Assembly (NCBI RefSeq): GCF_037977055.1
Contig: NZ_CP150274.1
Location: 2,232,001 to 2,296,000 of the forward strand
Direction of reading: 5' to 3'
DNA length: 64,000 bases
From: Paenibacillus sp. FSL K6-1096
GTDB taxonomy: Bacteria; Bacillota; Bacilli; Paenibacillales; Paenibacillaceae
In this document: positions 18,206-26,034 of the stretch, in pieces
How positions within the stretch are numbered: position 1 is the first letter of the stretch
How the letters are laid out: the number at the start of each line of letters is the position of its first letter
Notes under the pieces: model-generated
Database searches by the model: none
Told to the model about the DNA's origin: nothing
What the model saw: the letters and a program-made list of their open reading frames with translations, nothing else
Position numbers and translations under genes: made by a program

Positions 18206-18234
18206 TTTACTTTGAGAGCAGGAAGGATTATATT
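18206..18234 (+). promoter_or_regulatory. promoter of the ABC exporter/TetR operon
   Basis: TTTACT at 18206-18211 and TATATT at 18229-18234 are separated by exactly 17 bases. The palindromic operator begins two bases after the -10, so bound repressor would cover the transcription start. Confidence 0.7.
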
Positions 18235-18235
18235 A

Positions 18236-18253
18236 TGAGTGAGTACTCACTCA
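18236..18253. promoter_or_regulatory. perfect 18-bp palindrome, probable TetR operator
   Basis: TGAGTGAGTACTCACTCA is a perfect palindrome between the -10 element and the ribosome site of the ABC ATPase gene. TGAGTGAnnnnTCACTCA-like operators are typical of TetR/AcrR-family regulators, and a TetR gene is the third gene of this operon. It therefore probably marks autoregulation. Confidence 0.8.
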
Positions 18254-18279
18254 TTATTCAGAGGATTGAGGGGATAACC

Positions 18280-19035
18280 ATGAATCAGACGATGGGTCGG
18301 GCATTAAATCAGGCGAATCCGGTGATTGAAGTTACCCATGTTGACCGCTCTTTTGGTCAGAAGAAGGTACTCCAGGACATTACGCTGGAGGTGAACCGGG
18401 CAGAGACCTTCGGCATTCTCGGGCCCTCCGGCTCGGGCAAAACGACGCTGGTCAGACTGCTGACCGGCATTGACGAAGCAACCTCCGGGGAGGTCCAAGT
18501 GCTGGGGGTGCGGATGCCGAAGCTGGCCATGCTCCAGCAGATCGGTTATATGGCCCAGTCGGATGCCTTGTATACGGAGCTGAGCGCCAAGGAGAATCTG
18601 GAATTCTTCGCTTCCCTCTATGGCTTGAAGGGCGGCAACCGCACTCGGCGGATTGGGGATGTGATGGAGCTCGTGAACCTGCAGGAGCATCTGCGTAAGC
18701 GGGTGGACCAATATTCCGGGGGCATGAAGCGGCGCCTGTCGCTGGCAATTGCCCTTCTCCACGAACCGCCGCTGCTGCTCCTGGATGAGCCGACAGTCGG
18801 GATTGACCCTGTGCTGCGCCAGTCGATCTGGAAGGAGCTGAAGGCGCTGAACCGCAAGGGAACGACCATCGTTCTGACCACCCATGTGATGGATGAAGCG
18901 GAGAAATGCGACCGGCTGGCTATGATCCGGGATGGCGTTCTGCTGGCTGTGGACACACCGCAGGGTCTGCTTCAGGCTACCGGTACGGCCACAATTGAGG
19001 ATGCTTTTCTCTATTACGGAGGTGTGCGCTCATGA
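18280..19035 (+). CDS. ABC exporter ATP-binding protein
   Basis: This 251-residue ATPase of the ABC-2/drug-exporter type has Walker A GPSGSGKT at 48-55, signature YSGGMKRRLSLA near 145, and Walker B LLLLDEPTVGIDP near 165. The ATG at 18280 is used because GAGGGGAT lies just before it. An upstream in-frame ATG falls inside the operator palindrome. It overlaps the permease gene by 4 bases (ATGA). Together with that gene and the TetR regulator it forms a self-controlled efflux operon; the substrate is unknown. Confidence 0.93.
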   Translation: MNQTMGRALNQANPVIEVTHVDRSFGQKKVLQDITLEVNRAETFGILGPSGSGKTTLVRLLTGIDEATSGEVQVLGVRMPKLAMLQQIGYMAQSDALYTELSAKENLEFFASLYGLKGGNRTRRIGDVMELVNLQEHLRKRVDQYSGGMKRRLSLAIALLHEPPLLLLDEPTVGIDPVLRQSIWKELKALNRKGTTIVLTTHVMDEAEKCDRLAMIRDGVLLAVDTPQGLLQATGTATIEDAFLYYGGVRS

Positions 19036-20066
19036 GAATCCGGGCGATTACCCTGAGAATTCTGCAGCAGTTTATCCATGATAAAAGAACGATGGCACTC
19101 ATGTTCATCGCGCCTCTAGTGGTGCTCAGCCTCATGAGCCTGGTATTCAACGGCAAGGACTATGAGCCGAAGATCGGCGTGGCTGGCGGTGCAACGGCGT
19201 TAAGTGCTGCTCTAGAGTCCCAGAAGGCTGAGGTTACCGTCTACAAAGATGCTGAAGCCGGGAATGCCGCTCTGAAGGCCGGTGGCCTTGATGCGTTCAT
19301 TACCATGAAGGGAGCTCAGCCTGAGGTAATGCTGGAAGGCAGTAATCCGGATGCGAACCGTGCTGTACTCCGGGCCTTGCAGGAGGCTACTCAGCGCCCT
19401 GAGCCTGCGGGAGCAGCCGGCAGCGTTCAGCCGCAAATCAGCTACCTGTACGGTGCGGAGGATATGAAGATGATTGACCGCTTCGGCCCGATTATGATCG
19501 GCGTGTTCGTCTTCTTCTTTGTCTTCCTGATTGCCGGAGTCTCCTTCCTGCGCGAACGGACAACGGGAACGCTGGAGCGCCTTCTCTCCACCCCGCTGAA
19601 GCGCTGGGAGATCGTCACCGGATATGTGTGCGGCTTCGGTATCTTCACCGTCTTCCAGGCCCTGCTGATCTCCTGGTTCTCCATCCAGGTGCTGGGCATC
19701 CTGATGACCGGCAGCTTCGGCTACGTCCTCCTGATGACTCTGCTATTGTCAATGTCGGCGCTGACGCTCGGCACCCTGCTCTCGGCCTTCGCCGCCAATG
19801 AGCTGCAGATGATTCAGTTCATCCCGCTGGTGATTGTCCCGCAGATCTTCCTCAGCGGACTGTTCCCGCTGGATACCCTTCCGCTCTGGCTCCAGCGCTT
19901 AGGGCTGGCAACGCCCATCTATTACGGCGCACAGGCGCTGATGGATATCATGCTCCGCGGCAAAGGCTGGAGTGACATCGCTCTGGATGTATTCGTGCTG
20001 GCCGGCTTCTCCCTGCTGTTCATGGTGCTGAATGTGCTGGCGCTGCGCAAGCACCGCCGCATGTAA
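19032..20066 (+). CDS. ABC-2 type exporter permease
   Basis: This 344-residue membrane protein has one N-terminal membrane segment, an extracytoplasmic region (about residues 40-145), and five C-terminal segments. It includes the ABC-2 signature RERTTGTLERLLSTPLKRWE, the cytoplasmic loop next to segment 2. It starts within the ATPase stop codon. Similar YhgE/YadH-like permeases export drugs, lipids or peptides. No substrate can be read from the sequence. Confidence 0.92.
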   Translation: MRIRAITLRILQQFIHDKRTMALMFIAPLVVLSLMSLVFNGKDYEPKIGVAGGATALSAALESQKAEVTVYKDAEAGNAALKAGGLDAFITMKGAQPEVMLEGSNPDANRAVLRALQEATQRPEPAGAAGSVQPQISYLYGAEDMKMIDRFGPIMIGVFVFFFVFLIAGVSFLRERTTGTLERLLSTPLKRWEIVTGYVCGFGIFTVFQALLISWFSIQVLGILMTGSFGYVLLMTLLLSMSALTLGTLLSAFAANELQMIQFIPLVIVPQIFLSGLFPLDTLPLWLQRLGLATPIYYGAQALMDIMLRGKGWSDIALDVFVLAGFSLLFMVLNVLALRKHRRM

Positions 20067-20124
20067 TCGGCGGCCGGGCTATGGTACACTAGGAGGAACT
20101 GTTAAGAGTCTGGAGGTTCGATTC

Positions 20125-20829
20125 ATGGAGAAAGACCCTGCTGCCGGACACCCGGAGCAAGAACAATGGATTCAGGAGCTGCTGGCCATCAGCGAGCAGG
20201 AGAAGGTGACGCCCAAGCAGCTCTCCATCCTGGAGGCGGCGATCGATGTGTTTGCCGAGAAGGGCTTCTCGGCTGCCGCCACCAGTGAGATTGCCCAGAG
20301 GGCGGGTGTGGCTGAGGGCACGATTTTCCGCTATTACCGGACCAAAAAAGATCTGCTGCTCGCCATCGTTGTGCCCACCATGAGCCGGATGATCGCTCCG
20401 TTCGTGATGCGCAATTTCAGCGGTGTGCTGGATGTCCCTTTCGATAGCTACGAGGCCTTTCTTAAGGCCTTCATGGTGAACCGGCTGGAGTTCGTCCGCA
20501 GGAATCTGAAAATCATCAAAATTCTCATTCAGGAAATCCCCTTCCAGCCTGCACTGAAGGAGCAGTTGACCAAGAATATCTTCGAGCAGGTTCTGGCCCG
20601 GGTCACTGCCATTACTGAGCATTTCAAAGCCAAGGGCGAGGTTATTGACGCTCCTACTCCTTCGATCATCCGCTTCACCATCTCCGCGATTGCCGGCTAT
20701 CTGCTGACCCGGCTGGTGCTGATGCCGGACCATGACTGGAATGATGAGGCCGAGATTGAACAGACCATACGCTTCATTCTGCACGGGATCGGCGGGGCGG
20801 AGAGCGGAGCAGGCCCGGCTAACGGATAG
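20125..20829 (+). CDS. TetR/AcrR-family transcriptional regulator
   Basis: The 234-residue protein has an N-terminal extension of about 33 residues, then a TetR helix-turn-helix (FAEKGFSAAATSEIAQRAG, then VAEGTIFRYYRTKKDLL) at about 43-80, and a helical ligand-binding domain. The ATG at 20125 follows a GGAGG site. It is the last gene of the exporter operon and probably binds the palindrome at 18236-18253, releasing it when an effector is present. Confidence 0.92.
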   Translation: MEKDPAAGHPEQEQWIQELLAISEQEKVTPKQLSILEAAIDVFAEKGFSAAATSEIAQRAGVAEGTIFRYYRTKKDLLLAIVVPTMSRMIAPFVMRNFSGVLDVPFDSYEAFLKAFMVNRLEFVRRNLKIIKILIQEIPFQPALKEQLTKNIFEQVLARVTAITEHFKAKGEVIDAPTPSIIRFTISAIAGYLLTRLVLMPDHDWNDEAEIEQTIRFILHGIGGAESGAGPANG

Positions 20830-20877
20830 AAGCTGTTACATCATGAGAGATAAGGAAGATGAGGAAGTGATCAATCC

Positions 20878-23800
20878 GTGGGTTATCAGGTACCGGAACG
20901 GGTAATCAAGCTGCTGTGCGGCAATGCCGCCTTTGATCAGGGGGCGGCTTATTATCATTCCCATAAGGTGGACCTTGTCTATACGGAGCATAACGAGGAA
21001 GAGGAATATTCCAAATACCGCGCTGAAGTCCATGGCCTGGACAGCCATGAGATTGCGCTGATTGTAGACAGCGACGGCGATGTGCAGGGGGAATGTACCT
21101 GCCCGGCGTATGTTCACGGCGGACCTTTCTGCAAGCATATTGCGGCGGCGCTGGTGACGGTCCTCTACCGCAGCCAGGCTGCAGGAGCCGAACGGACTGA
21201 GGATATGCCGGCAGATACAGAGGTGGCATATCCCGGGAGAATCGGCAGTCTGCCGCTGGCGCAAGGCAGAGTTGGCCCTTCTGGGACTGAGCACAGGGAG
21301 CGCAGCGTAGACAAGCAACTGGTAAGTAACATGCTCGGGATGTTCACCGGAGGACGGCAGCAGCCAAGCGGTGCCGGCACATATATCGACCTGCGCACAC
21401 CGCTCCAGGTCGAGTTCATCTGCCGGCCCTTCAACATCGGCTACAGCAGTACGATGCTGGGCATCGAAGTGAAGCTGGGCCCCAAGCGCCTCTATATCGC
21501 TCAGAAGATCAGACCTTTTCTGGAGCAGGTCCGCCGGGGCGAGCCCTTTGAATTCACAGCGCACTTCAGCTATGATCCCGCCCAGCATAGCTTCTCCAAG
21601 GAGGATAACGAAGTCCTGCTGAGGCTGATCGAAATCATGCTGAATGAGAAGGTCTACAATAGCCTCCACAATCCGTATGCTGCCGGCTTCAGACATCCGG
21701 GAAATGACCGGCTGCTGCCGGTGGCTCCTTTTTTCTGGGAGAGTCTGTACCCCCTGCTGGAAGCAGCGCCTGCGGTATGCCTTCAGCATGGACAGCTTCA
21801 GCTGGACCGCTTGGCTGTCTCGGATGAACCGCTGCCGCTCAGCTTCCAGTTCGACCAGGCACAGGAGGAGGGTTACCGGCTGGATGTCCGGGGGCTTGAG
21901 CAGCTTACGATTCTGGAGAACTATGGGCTGGTCTTGACCGAAGACAGGCTGCTGAAGCTCCCGGCACAGGAATGCATCCGTCTCTCCGAGCTGAAGCGGA
22001 TGCTCAGCGGCAGCCGGCGGGACAGCCTGGCGATTACGCCCGAGCAGATGGAGCCCTTCATGGAAAGTGTTATACCCGGGCTGAAGAAGCTCGGCAGGGT
22101 AAACATTGCCGACGCTATCGCGGACAGGATCGTCCAGACCCGGCTTCAGGCCAGACTCTATCTGGACCGGGTGAGGGACCGGCTGCTGGCCGGGCTTGAA
22201 TTTCAGTACGGCGGCATTGTCATCAATCCGCTGGAGGAGAAGGCGCAGGAGCGGAGCCGTGAGGTCATTCTCATGCGGGACGGGGAAGCGGAGCGGCGGA
22301 TTCTCGACCTGATGGCGCATGAATCGTTCGCGCGGACCGAGAGCGGATATATCATGCGCGATGAGGAGGGGGAATTCGACTTCCTGCACCATACCATACC
22401 GCTGCTGGAGCCGCTTGTGCAGATCTATGCCACTACGGCGGTCAAGGAGAGAGTCCTCACGGATCACGCCATGCCTAAGGTCAGCCTAAGCTGGAACGAG
22501 AAGACCGACTGGCTGGACTTCAAGTTCGCGATGGAGGGGATCGGCGAACAGGATATTGTTGAGGTGCTGAAGTCGCTGCAGGAAAAGCGTAAATATTACC
22601 GCCTGCCGGACGGTGCCCTGCTCCCGCTGGAAGGCGCTGAATTCCAGGAGATCATCGCCCTGATGAACGAGCTTGGCGTCTATAGTGTGGATATCCGCAG
22701 TTCGGAGTTCTCCCTGCCGCTGCTCCGCACCCTTCATCTGCGTGCAGAGACCGGCCAGGGGGAAGCCGTTCAGCTCGGCCGGTCCCTCCGGCGGCTGCTG
22801 GCCAATCTGTCGAATCCCGAGAATCTGGATTTCCCAATGCCGGAGAGCCTTGTTTCTGTGCTGCGGGATTACCAGCAGTACGGCTTCCAGTGGATGAAGA
22901 CGCTGGCCCATTACCGCTTCGGCGGGATTCTGGCTGACGACATGGGCCTCGGCAAAACGCTCCAGAGCATCGCCTTCCTGCTCTCTGAGTTGGAGGATAT
23001 CCGGCAGAGCGGCGTACCTGCACTAGTAGTTGCACCCGCTTCCCTGGTCTATAACTGGCACAATGAGCTGAAGCGTTTCGCTCCGGAGATTAAGGCTGTC
23101 ATTGCTGACGGCAACGCCGGGGAGCGCAGCCGGACGCTGAAGAATACTGCCGGACAGGACGTCATTATCACATCGTATCCGCTGCTGCGCAGAGATGTGG
23201 AGGAATACGTGAAGCGCTCCTTCCATACGCTCATTCTGGATGAAGCGCAGATGATCAAGAATCACGAGACCCAGACCGCCCGGGCGGTCAAGCTGCTCCA
23301 GGCCCGTTACCGCTTCGCGCTGACCGGCACACCGGTGGAGAATGCGCTGGAGGATCTGTGGTCGATCTTCAGCGTGATTTTCCCCGGACTGTTCCCCGGC
23401 AAGAAAGCCTTTCATGACCTTCCCCGGGAGACTGTAGCCAAACGGATCAAGCCGTTCCTGCTGCGCCGCCTTAAGAGCGATGTGCTGAAGGAGCTGCCGG
23501 ACAAAATCGAGTCCCTTCAGGCCTCCGAGCTGCTGCCGGAGCAGAAGAAGCTCTATGTCGCCTATCTGGCCCGCCTGCGCAAGGAAGCGCTCAAGCATCT
23601 GGACAGCGACAGCTTCGGCAACGGCCGGCTCAAGGTGCTGGCCGGGCTTACCCGGCTGCGCCAGCTCTGCTGCCACCCCGCCCTGTTCGTGGACGGGTAC
23701 ACAGGCGGCTCCGGCAAGTTCGAGCAGCTCTTGGAGATTATCGATGAATGCCGCAGTGCCGGCAAGCGGATGCTGATCTTCTCACAGTTCACGCAGATGC

Positions 23801-24222
23801 TGGGGTTGATCAGCCGGGAACTGGCTCTGCTGGGGATTCCGTATTTCTACCTGGACGGCCAGACCCCTGCCGCGCAGCGTGTGGAGCTATGCAGCCGCTT
23901 CAACGAAGGCGAGCGGGACCTGTTCCTGATCTCGCTGAAGGCAGGCGGAACAGGCCTTAATCTGACCGGGGCCGATACGGTCATTCTCTACGACCTGTGG
24001 TGGAACCCCGCTGTCGAACAGCAGGCGGCCGACCGTGCCCACCGGATCGGGCAGAAGCGGATTGTACAGGTGATCCGCCTGGTTGCCCAAGGGACGGTGG
24101 AGGACAAGATGTACGAGCTGCAGCAGAAGAAAAAGAGCCTGATCGACGAAGTCATTCAGCCGGGCCAGGAGGCGCTGTCCAGCCTGAGCGAGCAGGATAT
24201 CCGCGAGATTCTCTCGCTCTGA
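20878..24222 (+). CDS. SWIM zinc-finger SNF2-family helicase
   Basis: This large 1114-residue Swi2/Snf2 ATPase has an N-terminal SWIM zinc finger (Cys73, Cys75, Cys85, His87; CTCPAY then FCKHIAAAL), then a Firmicute-type SNF2 N-terminal region. The ATPase core has Walker A DDMGLGKT at about 686-693, a DEAQ box near 787, and the C-terminal helicase lobe ending in AHRIGQKR. Such proteins (YwqA/HelZ-like) remodel protein-DNA or RNA polymerase complexes; the exact role is unproven. The start is GTG, and an ATG 18 bases upstream is immediately closed by a stop. The gene begins 48 bases after the TetR gene and may be partly cotranscribed with it. Confidence 0.92.
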   Translation: MGYQVPERVIKLLCGNAAFDQGAAYYHSHKVDLVYTEHNEEEEYSKYRAEVHGLDSHEIALIVDSDGDVQGECTCPAYVHGGPFCKHIAAALVTVLYRSQAAGAERTEDMPADTEVAYPGRIGSLPLAQGRVGPSGTEHRERSVDKQLVSNMLGMFTGGRQQPSGAGTYIDLRTPLQVEFICRPFNIGYSSTMLGIEVKLGPKRLYIAQKIRPFLEQVRRGEPFEFTAHFSYDPAQHSFSKEDNEVLLRLIEIMLNEKVYNSLHNPYAAGFRHPGNDRLLPVAPFFWESLYPLLEAAPAVCLQHGQLQLDRLAVSDEPLPLSFQFDQAQEEGYRLDVRGLEQLTILENYGLVLTEDRLLKLPAQECIRLSELKRMLSGSRRDSLAITPEQMEPFMESVIPGLKKLGRVNIADAIADRIVQTRLQARLYLDRVRDRLLAGLEFQYGGIVINPLEEKAQERSREVILMRDGEAERRILDLMAHESFARTESGYIMRDEEGEFDFLHHTIPLLEPLVQIYATTAVKERVLTDHAMPKVSLSWNEKTDWLDFKFAMEGIGEQDIVEVLKSLQEKRKYYRLPDGALLPLEGAEFQEIIALMNELGVYSVDIRSSEFSLPLLRTLHLRAETGQGEAVQLGRSLRRLLANLSNPENLDFPMPESLVSVLRDYQQYGFQWMKTLAHYRFGGILADDMGLGKTLQSIAFLLSELEDIRQSGVPALVVAPASLVYNWHNELKRFAPEIKAVIADGNAGERSRTLKNTAGQDVIITSYPLLRRDVEEYVKRSFHTLILDEAQMIKNHETQTARAVKLLQARYRFALTGTPVENALEDLWSIFSVIFPGLFPGKKAFHDLPRETVAKRIKPFLLRRLKSDVLKELPDKIESLQASELLPEQKKLYVAYLARLRKEALKHLDSDSFGNGRLKVLAGLTRLRQLCCHPALFVDGYTGGSGKFEQLLEIIDECRSAGKRMLIFSQFTQMLGLISRELALLGIPYFYLDGQTPAAQRVELCSRFNEGERDLFLISLKAGGTGLNLTGADTVILYDLWWNPAVEQQAADRAHRIGQKRIVQVIRLVAQGTVEDKMYELQQKKKSLIDEVIQPGQEALSSLSEQDIREILSL

Positions 24223-24273
24223 GGCGTCGGCGGCGGTGCCAGCCTCAGTCCGTTCGGCTCTTATGCACTTCTG

Positions 24274-24452
24274 TTGTACTTTTTACACTAGAATAAGGCC
24301 CCATTAGTTGAAAAATCGGATCTGCTGCATTTTGTACACTAGATTTTTGCGGATATGCCGTTTCGAGCAGAAATTCAGTAAATCAAATGTATGAAGTGCA
24401 GCAGAATGGCTTTTCGCGCCCAAAAGTACAGTTTCTAGTGTACAAAATACAA
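24274..24452. repeat. four-word 51-bp-period element, TTGTACA type (E4)
   Basis: The 179-bp element begins TTGTACTTTTTACACTAGAA and ends with the inverted word TTTCTAGTGTACAAAATACA. A second direct word (TTTTGTACACTAGA) lies 51 bases after the first, aligned on ACACTAG. The expected third word is degraded. The core GAGCAGAAATTCAGTAAA resembles the core of E6 (GGAGCACAAATTTCAGTAAA), and TTAGTTGAAAA occurs after word 1 in both, though the words differ. It abuts a truncated gene remnant. Confidence 0.8.
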
Positions 24453-24573
24453 TTACCCGAAAACTGCGTGCTTTGGAGGCGGAATCCCTCTGACCAACCC
24501 GATTGGCTGCAATGTAAAATGGGAGGGCCAGGATGCCCACTGGATGCCTGCCGAAGGCTGCAATCTGGTATAA
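24453..24573 (+). pseudogene. C-terminal remnant of a thioredoxin-like/AhpC-TSA family protein
   Basis: The frame ending at the TAA at 24571 reads GGGIPLTNPIGCNVKWEGQD and then AHWMPAEGCNLV. NPIGCNVKW followed by HWMPAE-C closely resembles the C-terminal tail of a thioredoxin/peroxiredoxin-like family. Upstream, the frame runs straight into repeat element E4, and nothing corresponding to the missing 130 or more residues is visible. It has no start codon or ribosome site of its own. I recognised this by motif memory, so the family is moderately certain. Confidence 0.55.
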
Positions 24574-24580
24574 CGCTGAA

Positions 24581-24620
24581 GCAGGGACTCTCCTGAATTG
24601 GAGGGTCCCTGCTCTTGTGT
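24581..24620. terminator. terminator following the gene remnant
   Basis: Arms GCAGGGACTCTCC and GGAGGGTCCCTGC (one mismatch) surround a 6-base loop, followed on the plus strand by TCTTGTGTTACCTTTT. It probably served the now truncated plus-strand gene. It also lies just beyond the stop of the minus-strand gene at 24641. Confidence 0.75.
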
Positions 24621-24640
24621 TACCTTTTCCCGGCGAAGTT

Positions 24641-25006
24641 CTACACTTCTTCCTCCAAGCTGAGATTCTCGTGCGAGACCACCCGGTGGGCGTTCACCAG
24701 CTGTCCGGCTGCGTTTTTGCCCCAGACTGAAATGCCGATATCCTGATCGTCCGCCTCTCCGGTGGTGAACACGAATTCATAGCCGTCCAGATCTGCATAA
24801 TAATCCCGGCTCAGCACTTGATTGGGAGCGACCTCAGCCACCTCACTGACATACAGCGTTCTTGTTCCGTTCAGCACATAGCCCTGGATACTGACGGTGG
24901 TACTGCCTCCAGTATTCCGTTTCGCTATCTTTACAGTAACCGTCTGTGTAGGTCTGACTCCCGAAACGGCATTGTTCTCAATCGGGCCTGTTGATAAAAT
25001 CGCCAT
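24641..25006 (-). CDS. hypothetical protein (MAILSTGPI family)
   Basis: This is a 121-residue soluble protein beginning MAILSTGPIENNAVSG, with alternating beta-strand character (TVTVKIAKRN, VSIQGYVLNG) that suggests a beta-sandwich. I have seen similarly beginning proteins in Paenibacillus and Bacillus but know no function. An AAGGAGAGAGG ribosome site precedes the ATG. It is divergent from the small gene at 25219. Confidence 0.7.
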   Translation of the reverse strand: MAILSTGPIENNAVSGVRPTQTVTVKIAKRNTGGSTTVSIQGYVLNGTRTLYVSEVAEVAPNQVLSRDYYADLDGYEFVFTTGEADDQDIGISVWGKNAAGQLVNAHRVVSHENLSLEEEV

Positions 25007-25218
25007 TCTGCGCCTCTCTCCTTCCTGTTTGTGGACCTATCCACTGGCAAAAATGGATTATTTATTGCCTTATATTCTATTCACGCGCAGGCTTCGCGGT
25101 GTGGACACAGCTCCGGTCAATTTCACCAATATCCGCCGGATGGCATATCCTGGTAACAAGGAGAGTCTGCCCCGCTGTACTTTCCTCTACAGAACGCCAT
25201 ACGGAAGAAGGGAGTCCC

Positions 25219-25524
25219 ATGCCCCCTCCTGGAAAAGGAAAGAAGCCGGCCGCCAAAAAAACAGCCTCCAGCTCCAAAACGCAAATCCCCAAAGGGCTGG
25301 AATACACCGTCGCCGCACTGCTGCTGACCGGCAAACTGAAGGTCGACTCCATCCAGATGTATACGGACGCTTCGATGTTCGTCAGTCTGGTCGGTAAATA
25401 TAAAACACTAGGTGATCCGGCTAACAATAATGTCGATAAGCTGGTCAGCTTCCTGAATGACAACAGCAGTCTGACACTGAACGAGATCATGGCCGCCTTG
25501 AAAAAGAAAGCCGACAGCTCCTGA
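25219..25524 (+). CDS. hypothetical protein with Lys/Ala-rich N-terminus
   Basis: This 101-residue protein has a lysine-rich, disordered N-terminus (GKGKKPAAKKTASSSK) followed by a helical domain. The ATG at 25219 has AGAAGGGAG upstream, while the longer frame before it has no ribosome site. Lys/Ala-rich tails of this kind occur in DNA- or spore-associated proteins, but no family is recognised. A 39-residue membrane peptide gene follows 34 bases later. Confidence 0.65.
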   Translation: MPPPGKGKKPAAKKTASSSKTQIPKGLEYTVAALLLTGKLKVDSIQMYTDASMFVSLVGKYKTLGDPANNNVDKLVSFLNDNSSLTLNEIMAALKKKADSS

Positions 25525-25558
25525 GCATTCGGACGCCAGTAAAGGGAGGTGCGGGGAT

Positions 25559-25678
25559 ATGGACAGTTTTGACGGGGAAGGCTTTGCCGGCGGCATTCTG
25601 CTGGTCATCGCCATTGTGCTGCTGATTTACGGCTCAACCGACATCAAGAATCTGACTGGAGCGCCTACTGCGGACTAA
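25559..25678 (+). CDS. 39-residue membrane peptide, YjcZ-like
   Basis: A very small gene encodes MDSFDGEGFAGGILLVIAIV continuing into one membrane segment and ending NLTGAPTAD. An AAAGGGAGGTG ribosome site precedes the ATG. The GFAGG start followed by a single hydrophobic stretch resembles the YjcZ/YqfX type of tiny sporulation-associated membrane proteins, though the tail differs. It lies between a small hypothetical gene and the argS leader promoter. Confidence 0.6.
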   Translation: MDSFDGEGFAGGILLVIAIVLLIYGSTDIKNLTGAPTAD

Positions 25679-25719
25679 CATCCGGACAGAAAATCTGCCG
25701 GCCATGCGGAGATAGACTC

Positions 25720-25747
25720 TTGCATTCTGCCGGAAATTCGTTATACT
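25720..25747 (+). promoter_or_regulatory. promoter of the argS T-box leader
   Basis: TTGCAT at 25720-25725 and TATACT at 25742-25747 are separated by 16 bases, and the leader begins shortly after. Confidence 0.6.
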
Positions 25748-25765
25748 GATACAAACTCATATTGA

Positions 25766-25998
25766 ATCGATGAACGGGAGAGTAATCGTCTCTAGTCTAG
25801 TCCCCAGCGAGCCGGGTTGGTGTAAGCCGGTACAGATGAAGGCGGTGAAGCGCACCCGTGAGATGGACTTCTGAACTTGCAGTAGGAAGCCCCGGCTCAG
25901 GACCGTTACCCTATAAGGTGGTTGAACCAACGGTTCAGCAACAGGAGTGGTACCGCGAGCGCACAGGCCTCGTCTCTTAGGAGACGCAGGCTTTTTTT
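25766..25998 (+). promoter_or_regulatory. T-box riboswitch controlling argS
   Basis: The leader has a long Stem I region, with AGCGAGCCGGG and GGTGTAAGCCGG as typical distal motifs. The T-box consensus AGGAGTGGTACCGCG lies at 25943-25957. A terminator with arms GCCTCGTCTC and GAGACGCAGGC (one bulge) and seven T residues ends at 25998. Uncharged tRNA-Arg is expected to pair with the specifier and the T-box bulge and so allow read-through. I could not assign the specifier codon with certainty; CGC and CGT triplets are both present in the right area. Confidence 0.92.
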
Positions 25999-26034
25999 GT
26001 CGTTATCTAACCAATCATCAGGAGGTTCTATTAC

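Noticed and set aside
20836-22467. 543-residue minus-strand frame
   Set aside because: It is antisense to the SNF2 helicase gene, whose SWIM finger and helicase motifs are intact.
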